Shown here: positions 58,723-64,000 of the stretch, one piece after another
How positions within the stretch are numbered: position 1 is the stretch's first letter
Layout of the letters: each line of letters opens with the position of its first letter
Source: an uncultured Ruthenibacterium sp.
GTDB taxonomy: Bacteria; Bacillota; Clostridia; Oscillospirales; Ruminococcaceae
Assembly (NCBI GenBank): GCA_944386555.1
Contig: CALXBN010000030.1
Coordinates: 1-64,000, forward strand
DNA length: 64,000 nucleotides
Reading direction: 5' to 3'
Program-made: the position numbers and the translations under genes
The notes under the pieces: generated by a model
Seen by the model: only the letters and a program-made list of their open reading frames with translations
What the model was told of the DNA's origin: nothing
Databases searched by the model: none

Positions 58723-59355
58723 TTACGCCTTCACGCTGTCGAAGATGCAGACCACGGAGCCCTTGGGCCCGGGCACAGCGCCCTTGATGGCGATGAGATT
58801 GTTTTCCGCGTCAACTTTGACGACTTTCAGGTTCTGCACGGTCACGCGCTCGGCGCCCAGGTGGCCGGGCAGCTTTTTGCCCTTGAACACGCGGGACGGC
58901 GTAGAGCAGGAGCCCATGGAACCGGCATGGCGGGCCACAGGGCCGGTGCCGTGGCTCTCGCGCAGACGATGGCCGTTCCAGCGCTTGATGGTGCCGGCGT
59001 AGCCCTTGCCCTTGCTGGTGCCCACCACGTCGATGCGCTCGCCAGCGGCGAAGACGTCGGCTTTCAGGATATCGCCGATGTTCAGGCCGCTGATGTCATC
59101 CAGGCGGAACTCCCGCAGGGTCTTTTTGGGGGCCACATCCGCCTTGTTGAAGTGGCCCTTGGCGGGCTTGTTCACTTTCTTGGCGGACACTTCACCGAAG
59201 CCCAGCTGCACGGCCACATAGCCGTCGCTCTCCACGGTTTTCTTCTGCACCACAGTGCAGGGGCCGGCTTCCACCACCGTGACGGGAACCACTTTGCCGT
59301 TCTCGTCGAAAATCTGGGTCATGCCGATCTTCTTGCCGATGATACCTTTTTGCAT
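58723..59355 (-). CDS. rplC: 50S ribosomal protein L3 (uL3)
   Basis: L3 is an early 50S assembly protein reaching the peptidyl transferase centre. [27 protein letters not shown] at the start and [22 protein letters not shown] near the end are diagnostic (quoted in part). The 210 residues are normal. The 119-base gap to rpsJ is the largest between genes of this operon and contains a small hairpin (TTGGTGGC/GCCATCAA). Confidence 0.97.
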   Translation of the reverse strand: MQKGIIGKKIGMTQIFDENGKVVPVTVVEAGPCTVVQKKTVESDGYVAVQLGFGEVSAKKVNKPAKGHFNKADVAPKKTLREFRLDDISGLNIGDILKADVFAAGERIDVVGTSKGKGYAGTIKRWNGHRLRESHGTGPVARHAGSMGSCSTPSRVFKGKKLPGHLGAERVTVQNLKVVKVDAENNLIAIKGAVPGPKGSVVCIFDSVKA

Positions 59356-59474
59356 TTCGTTTTGCCTCCTAACAGGTTATTGGTTGATGGCTCTGGCCAC
59401 CAACATGACCTCTCCTACCGAATGAGGGGTTCGTTCTGACCCCGCTGCATTATCTTAACTAAAATGTATAAGAA

Positions 59475-59786
59475 TTACAGCTTGATCTCGATTTCCACAC
59501 CGGCGGGGAGCTGCAGGCTCGTAAGAGCCTCCACCGTCTTGTTGGACGGTTTCAGGATGTCGATCAGACGCTTGTGGGTGCGCATCTCAAACTGCTCGCG
59601 GCTGTCCTTGTATTTATGGACGGCCCGCAGGATGGTGACCACCTCTTTGTCCGTAGGAAGAGGGATGGGGCCGGACACACGGGCACCCGTGCGCTTTGCG
59701 GTCTCCACGATCTTCTCGGCCGCGCTGTCGATCAGCGTGGCGTCGTAGCTCTTCAAACGAATCCTGATTTTCTCCTTGACTGCCAT
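59475..59786 (-). CDS. rpsJ: 30S ribosomal protein S10 (uS10)
   Basis: S10 is in the 30S head and, as NusE, joins antitermination complexes with Nus[31 protein letters not shown] and the loop [31 protein letters not shown] are diagnostic (quoted in part). The 103 residues are normal. It is the first gene of the super-operon, with AAGGAGG seven bases before the ATG and a long leader upstream. Confidence 0.97.
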   Translation of the reverse strand: MAVKEKIRIRLKSYDATLIDSAAEKIVETAKRTGARVSGPIPLPTDKEVVTILRAVHKYKDSREQFEMRTHKRLIDILKPSNKTVEALTSLQLPAGVEIEIKL

Positions 59787-60106
59787 TTTGTTCGCCTCCT
59801 TAAAATTTTCCGTGGGGCGGATCGATAAATACTGAACACTGCGCCGGGTGTTTCACGCCTTGGCATCAGAAAAGCCGGTGAACCGACATGCAGTTCCCCC
59901 GGACAGACCTTCGCAAAGTGCGCGGACATTGGTTGAGCCGAGACAGGTCATCGGCCAACGTATCCCTTTGCATCCAGTATTCTTTCGCCCGGTTCTTTGA
60001 TCGGACATACTCGGCGGAAAAACCGGTGTGAGTAACTACACCGCAACCTCCCGCGTCAACGCATATCGCGGCCCGTGCCCCGAAAAGCTCGGGCCAATCG
60101 CAGCCA
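59787..60106 (-). promoter_or_regulatory. Leader of the S10 operon (about 320 bases)
   Basis: No convincing gene lies between the promoter at 60113-60141 and rpsJ. The minus strand is rich in local hairpins, such as GGCCCGAGC/TTTTCGGGGC near the 5' end and CCGGTTTTTCCGCC-type pairings. S10 leaders in other bacteria carry ribosomal-protein autoregulation sites. I cannot assign the ligand from sequence. Confidence 0.5.
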
Positions 60107-60112
60107 TGGGTT

Positions 60113-60141
60113 ATTGTATCATACCCGGCCGGGCAATGCAA
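60113..60141 (-). promoter_or_regulatory. Promoter of the S10-spc-alpha super-operon
   Basis: On the minus strand TTGCAT is followed after 17 bases by TACAAT, and an A/T-only tract with a 16-base palindrome lies directly upstream of the -35 (60144-60159), the position of an UP element. Confidence 0.78.
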
Positions 60142-60143
60142 GC

Positions 60144-60159
60144 ATTTTTTCGAAAAAAT
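60144..60159. promoter_or_regulatory. A/T palindrome upstream of the S10 promoter (UP-element candidate)
   Basis: ATTTTTTCGAAAAAAT is a perfect palindrome starting three bases upstream of the -35 element. The A and T tracts are typical of UP elements bound by the RNA polymerase alpha C-terminal domain. Confidence 0.5.
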
Positions 60160-60280
60160 TTCGCATTTTTGCAAAGTCCCCACGCCGCCGGGCGTTTCAG
60201 CGCCCCGAAAAGCCTTTTGGCCGCAGCAGCGGCCCTGACGCCGCCCGCTCCGGAAGGCGCCGGGGCACGGGGAGGCCGGC

Positions 60281-62056
60281 TCAGTTCTCCCGCAGGCGCT
60301 GCTCCAGGGCCGCATCGGGGGTCACATAAGCAGTCTCGTAGGGATCGTACAGCACCATGCCGGGTTTGGCGCCGTTGGCCTTCCACACATTCTTCACCTC
60401 GGTATAATCCACGGCCACCTTGGCCGCCGAGGCCTCTCCGCTGAACAAGCTGGAATGCACTGCCGCCAGTATGGCGGCCTCCTCCTTGGTGCGGTCCGGC
60501 ACGGGTTTGCCCTCGCACAGCACCACGGCATGGCTGCCGGGGGCCCTCTGCACATGGAACCAGATGTCCCGGCCCCGGGCTGTTTTCAGAGTCAGGCGGT
60601 CGTTCTGCGTATTGTTGCGCCCCACCAGGATGGCAAAGCCGTCGGAGGAACGGTAGCGCAGAAAATCGGCGGGCTTCTGCTTTTTGTCCCGCAGCTTGAA
60701 GTACTTCAGATATCCCTGGGCCTTCAGCTCGGCGCGGATCTCACCCAGGGCGGCCTCGTTTTCGGCCTTTTCCACCTCGTAGCGTACGGTGGCCAGGTAT
60801 TCCGCCTCCGCGTCGCTCTCGGCGATCAACTGGGTCAGCATCCGGGCGGCCGTTTGCTTTTTCTTATATTCCTTGAAATATTTTTGGGCGTTGGCCGCCG
60901 GGGACAGGCGCACATCCAGAGGGATGGTGACGGGCTGTCCGTCGTAATAATTGGTGACGGTGACCGATTTGGCCCCTCGCTCCACGGCCCAGAGGTTGGC
61001 ACTGAGCAGCTCGCCGAAGATGCGCAGATCGTCAGCATTTTCGCTCTGAGCCTGCTCCTCCCGGCGGGCGGCGGCCTTGCGCAGGGCGCGCTCATACAGA
61101 TTGTGCACCGTGCGGGACAACTCCCGGCTCTTCTGGCGCAGGCGCTCGGCCTTGTCCCGGGCGGCGTAGTAACCCTCCAGCAGGGCCGAGTAACCCGGGA
61201 AGGCTTGCAGGTTCTCCCCGCCGTACTGGGTCAGGGGCAGGAAGCTGAATTCCACCGGCCGGCCCTCGGCCCGGGCCAGGGTGGGCGTGCCGCCGGCCGA
61301 GTAGGCGGCCTTCACCTCGTCGATGGCCCCGGCCAGGGCGGCCTTGTCGGCGTCCGTCATGGCATCGGCCAGCACCTCCCGCCCGCCGAAAGCCCGCCAG
61401 GCCACCTCCCGGCACACTACGGGCCCTACGCCGCCGGTCAGTTTGGTGAGGGCTGCGGCCACGGGCAGGTCCTTTTGGGCCAGGGCCGCCAGCAGGCCGG
61501 GCGTGCTGGCGGACAGGAAGCTGATACGGTCCGGTTTCGGCGGCAGCTGGTAGCGCAGGCCCGGCAGCAGCTGGCGCACCTCGCTGTCCTCGAAATCCAC
61601 CCGCTTGAGGGCGTCGATGATCTTCCCCTCCTTTTCCGGGAAGGCGGGATTTTTCGTCTGCACCAGTACCAGGTTCGAGTAACGGCCCATCAGCTCGGCG
61701 GCGATGGTGTTCACCACGGTGTCCCCCATCTCGCTGGTGCACTGGAAATCGAAGAACAGGATGCGCTCGTCGGGAATGGTGCGCACGGCCAGCAGCCGCC
61801 CGCCGGTGAAGTGCTTGCGCAGCAGCATGCAGAAGGAGGGCGGCGTGGCGGGGTTCTCGAAGGTCTCTGTAGTGAGGCAGGCCCGGGCCGAGCCCGACCG
61901 GGCCGACAACAGCAGTTTGAAGGTCTCAGCGCGGGTGCGCAGGTTCAGCACCACCTCGTCCCGGGTGGGCTCAAAAATTTTATCGATGCGCGCGTCCGCC
62001 AGGCGGGCGGCCAGCTCGCCGGCGCACAGCGCCATGGTTGCGGCATCCAGTGCCAT
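60281..62056 (-). CDS. rqcH: Ribosome-associated quality control protein RqcH (NFACT family)
   Basis: RqcH binds 50S subunits stalled with peptidyl-tRNA and adds alanine tails to mark the nascent chain for decay. It was formerly annotated as fibronectin-binding protein. The NFACT-N domain opens with the MALDAATMALCAGELAARL segment and has MGRYSNLVLV; a helix-hairpin-helix part and a long coiled coil (about 290-440) follow, and the NFACT-R domain has RSSDGFAILVGRNNTQNDRLT and DIWFHVQRAPGSHAV. At 591 residues it is full length. The ATG follows AAGGAGAG. It is transcribed toward the S10 operon, which has its own promoter. Confidence 0.94.
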   Translation of the reverse strand: MALDAATMALCAGELAARLADARIDKIFEPTRDEVVLNLRTRAETFKLLLSARSGSARACLTTETFENPATPPSFCMLLRKHFTGGRLLAVRTIPDERILFFDFQCTSEMGDTVVNTIAAELMGRYSNLVLVQTKNPAFPEKEGKIIDALKRVDFEDSEVRQLLPGLRYQLPPKPDRISFLSASTPGLLAALAQKDLPVAAALTKLTGGVGPVVCREVAWRAFGGREVLADAMTDADKAALAGAIDEVKAAYSAGGTPTLARAEGRPVEFSFLPLTQYGGENLQAFPGYSALLEGYYAARDKAERLRQKSRELSRTVHNLYERALRKAAARREEQAQSENADDLRIFGELLSANLWAVERGAKSVTVTNYYDGQPVTIPLDVRLSPAANAQKYFKEYKKKQTAARMLTQLIAESDAEAEYLATVRYEVEKAENEAALGEIRAELKAQGYLKYFKLRDKKQKPADFLRYRSSDGFAILVGRNNTQNDRLTLKTARGRDIWFHVQRAPGSHAVVLCEGKPVPDRTKEEAAILAAVHSSLFSGEASAAKVAVDYTEVKNVWKANGAKPGMVLYDPYETAYVTPDAALEQRLREN

Positions 62057-62080
62057 GGGGTTCTCTCCTTTTCAGAATGG

Positions 62081-62572
62081 TCACAGCGTCCGCCACAGGG
62101 TTTTGCGCTCGTCGGCAAAGCCTGCGGCCCGGTACATTTTTTCGGCGGCTGCATTTCCCGCCAGAACATGCAGGGCGATGGTGCCCGCACCCCTGCGCTT
62201 TACCTCGGCCAGAGCGGCATCCAGCAGTGCCCGGCCGATGCCACGGCCACGGCAGCCGGCATCCACCACCAGGCTGTTGAGCCGCGCTTCCCGGCGGCCC
62301 GGCGCGCCGGGGGCCAGTTTTGTCAGGGCGTAGCCCACCGGTGCGCCGTCCTTGCAGGCCACCAGCAAAACCGGTTCACGGTCGGCTTCGCCGCCGGCAA
62401 AACAGCGGCGGATGGCCTCGTCTTCCCAGGCGTTGGCGGTCTCTTCGTCGGGGCGAAGGGCCGCGGGCATCAGCGGCAGCATCGCTGCCGTCAGCGCCCG
62501 GCCCAGGGCAATCAGCGCCGGTTCATCGCCGGGAACAGCCTGCCGGATGGCAATTTCGGGATCCATTCGCAT
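62081..62572 (-). CDS. GNAT-family N-acetyltransferase
   Basis: The 163-residue protein has the acetyl-CoA motif LNSLVVDAGCRGRGIGRALLDAAL and the motif B block ALHVLAGNAAAEKMYRAAGF, in which N-x-x-A-x-x-x-Y is typical of RimI-like and small-molecule GNATs. The substrate is unknown. AAGGAG lies four bases before the ATG at 62572. It is between the Nif3-family gene and rqcH, with gaps of 19 and 24 bases, so it is probably in the same transcript. Confidence 0.88.
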   Translation of the reverse strand: MRMDPEIAIRQAVPGDEPALIALGRALTAAMLPLMPAALRPDEETANAWEDEAIRRCFAGGEADREPVLLVACKDGAPVGYALTKLAPGAPGRREARLNSLVVDAGCRGRGIGRALLDAALAEVKRRGAGTIALHVLAGNAAAEKMYRAAGFADERKTLWRTL

Positions 62573-62591
62573 CAGGCTCCTTTTCCTTCTT

Positions 62592-63359
62592 TCATCCTTC
62601 CCCGGGCCCGGCCAACCAGGCCGCCGGGGCGGGCTCTACATACGGGAATACCGGCAGGCCAGGGAAGGCCCCGCTCACCCGGCGGGCCAGCTCCGGCGCG
62701 ATGAGCCGTTCGGTGCCCCAGTGGCCCGCGGCAATGATGGGCAGGCCCAGAGCGGCAGCGTCCAGGAAATCGTGGTGGCCTGCCTCGCCGGTGACAAGGC
62801 ACTGGGCCCCCAGGGCCAGGGCCTCGTCGTACAGGTCTCCGCCCGCGCCGGAGACAACGGCCACCCGCTGCACGGGCCGGTCGGCCAAGGCGCGGGTGTA
62901 CTGCACGGCGATGCCCAGGGCCGCGCCCACCTGCCGGGCCAGAGCGGCGGCAGTGACGGCCGCAGGCAGGGTCCCCACCCGGCAGAACTTCTGCCCCGGC
63001 TGCACGCCCGTAAGGCCGATGGCCCGGGCCAGCAGATCGCACACGCCGCCGGGGGCCTTGTCCAGGTTGGTGTGAGCGCACAGGGCGTTCAGCTCCGCTT
63101 TGACAGCCAGCACCGCAGGCTGGCCCGGCGCCAGAGCTTTCAGCGGATGGAAAATCACCGGATGATGGCTCAGGAGGGTGTTGCAGCCCTTTTCCGCCGC
63201 AAAAGCCGCGGCGCCGGCGGTGATATCCAGGCAGCACACCACGCCGGTCACCACCTCGCTGCTGCGCACCAGAGCGCCCACATTGTCCCAGGGTTCCGCC
63301 GTGTCCCAGGGGGCCCAGGCATTCATCCAGTCTGTCAGTTGGCCGAGGGTTGTCTGCAT
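62592..63359 (-). CDS. Nif3-like dinuclear metal centre protein (DUF34)
   Basis: The 255-residue protein is a DUF34/Nif3 member with its metal ligands visible: LLSHHPVIFHPLK (two histidines), CAHTNLDKAPGGV (histidine and aspartate) and the C-terminal ITAGHWGTERL-type block with histidine and glutamate (AAGHWGTERL). GTP cyclohydrolase activity was once proposed for the family, and its true role is unsettled. The ATG at 63359 gives the family start MQTTLGQLTDWMNAWAP. It overlaps trmK by 25 bases; trmK-DUF34 pairing is conserved in Firmicutes. Confidence 0.92.
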   Translation of the reverse strand: MQTTLGQLTDWMNAWAPWDTAEPWDNVGALVRSSEVVTGVVCCLDITAGAAAFAAEKGCNTLLSHHPVIFHPLKALAPGQPAVLAVKAELNALCAHTNLDKAPGGVCDLLARAIGLTGVQPGQKFCRVGTLPAAVTAAALARQVGAALGIAVQYTRALADRPVQRVAVVSGAGGDLYDEALALGAQCLVTGEAGHHDFLDAAALGLPIIAAGHWGTERLIAPELARRVSGAFPGLPVFPYVEPAPAAWLAGPGEG

Positions 63360-64000
63360 TGCTGCGCCGCCTTTCTCACTTGCTGTGCCAGGGCCAGGTA
63401 GACCTGCGGGTCTGCCTGGCCTCGGGCGTATTTCTCCGCCAGATGCGCCACATGGTCCAGATAATCCGCCGCGGCAGCGGTGGGCTTCACAGCCCGGCCC
63501 ACGGCGCACTGGTACAGGGTGGGCTGCCAGGCTGTTCCGGTGTACTCTGCGCACAGCACGGTATACAGCCGCCCGGCGGCCCGCACGGGGGTTTCGTCCA
63601 CCAGGGTAAAACCGTGGCGGGCCAGATAATTCCGCAGCACGCCATGCTTGGTGGGGGGCACGAAGACAAAGCGGGTGCCAACGGAAAAGGCGCCGGGCGC
63701 GGCGGCCAGCATCTGGGCCGCCGTGACGCCCGACACCCCGGCGATCACGATATCCCGGGCCTCCTCCGGCCCCAGCACGGCCAGGCCGTCGCCCTGCCGG
63801 CAGTCCACATTGGCGGCGCCGGCACTCTCACACAGGGCCCGGGCCCGGGCCAGCGGCCCGGGCCGGATGTCCGCGGCGATCACTTTCCGGCAGCGGTGCA
63901 GCGCCAGCCACACCGCCAGCTTGCCATGGTCGCACCCGATGTCCGCCGCAACACCGCCGGGCCGCACATAGGCGGCCGCAGCCGCCAGCCGGGCATCCAG
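63335..64000 (-). CDS. trmK: tRNA (adenine(22)-N(1))-methyltransferase TrmK, N-terminus outside the window
   Basis: TrmK methylates A22 in tRNAs. The SAM-binding motif ADIGCDHGKLAVWL, the FVFVPPTKHGVLRNYLARHGF segment (PPxx..LR..L...GF) and the helical C-terminal part are those of the DUF633/TrmK family. The reading frame stays open through base 64000 (LDARLAAAAAYVRPGG precedes the motif), so about 5 to 10 N-terminal residues are missing. It overlaps the DUF34 gene downstream. Confidence 0.92.
   Translation of the reverse strand: MDARLAAAAAYVRPGGVAADIGCDHGKLAVWLALHRCRKVIAADIRPGPLARARALCESAGAANVDCRQGDGLAVLGPEEARDIVIAGVSGVTAAQMLAAAPGAFSVGTRFVFVPPTKHGVLRNYLARHGFTLVDETPVRAAGRLYTVLCAEYTGTAWQPTLYQCAVGRAVKPTAAAADYLDHVAHLAEKYARGQADPQVYLALAQQVRKAAQQCRQPSAN

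Noticed and set aside
59866-60315. Open frame of 149 codons in the S10 leader
   Set aside because: It runs across the S10 promoter and into the rqcH end, and has no ribosome-binding site or recognisable sequence.

Overview
The window is 64 kb of GC-rich bacterial chromosome from a low-branching Firmicute. It carries a complete S10-spc-alpha ribosomal super-operon in the clostridial/bacillar order, RNase J, GdpP, RqcH, TrmK, a pyrophosphate-dependent phosphofructokinase, strong GGAGG ribosome-binding sites and sigma-A type promoters. The gene set (arginine-derived polyamine operon with carboxynorspermidine enzymes, a DUF4214 surface protein, a GTPase-NYN fusion) fits an Oscillospiraceae gut commensal of the Faecalibacterium/Gemmiger/Subdoligranulum type. 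That placement is inference from gene content and base composition, not from a database match. No phage, insertion sequence, CRISPR array or rRNA gene was found. The first 122 bases hold nothing I can recognise.

Layout. 123-10807 (minus): an HD hydrolase, then a housekeeping run rnj-gdpP-rplI-dnaB-tilS-hpt-ftsH transcribed from a consensus promoter that sits back to back with the promoter of rnhA. 11092-14466 (plus): rnhA, then iscS-iscU-mnmA for sulfur transfer to Fe-S clusters and tRNA. 14652-15966 (minus): a small AT-richer islet with an Xre regulator, a membrane protein and a membrane zincin. 16142-18793 (plus): a TetM-like translational GTPase fused to a Rae1/YacP-like NYN nuclease. 18890-23268 (minus): GNAT, SGNH-like and MBOAT proteins for secreted-glycan acylation, and PRPP synthetase. 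23505-26345 (minus): a UvrA paralog interrupted by an in-frame amber codon, and a Thr-Asp-Trp tRNA cluster. 26504-29070 (plus): a cytosolic BMP-like ligand-binding protein with a ParB-like N-terminus, and a metallophosphoesterase. 29137-35510 (minus): a six-gene polyamine operon with two routes to spermidine, behind an approximately 400-nt leader that ends in an intrinsic terminator. 36103-44106: small GNAT, a lipoprotein pair, an ABC exporter, PPi-PFK and a beta-helix/DUF4214 surface protein. 44528-59786 (minus): 31 genes from rpsJ to rplQ. 60281-64000 (minus): rqcH, a GNAT, a Nif3-family protein and trmK, the last cut by the window edge.

The most interesting items are the GTPase-NYN fusion (possible ribosome-directed mRNA cleavage), the long attenuator-like leader with a 13-G tract next to the speD start, the ParB-like/BMP plus phosphoesterase pair, the structured leader of the surface protein, and the amber-interrupted UvrA paralog. 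Large open frames antisense to real genes are common here because of high GC and were left out.
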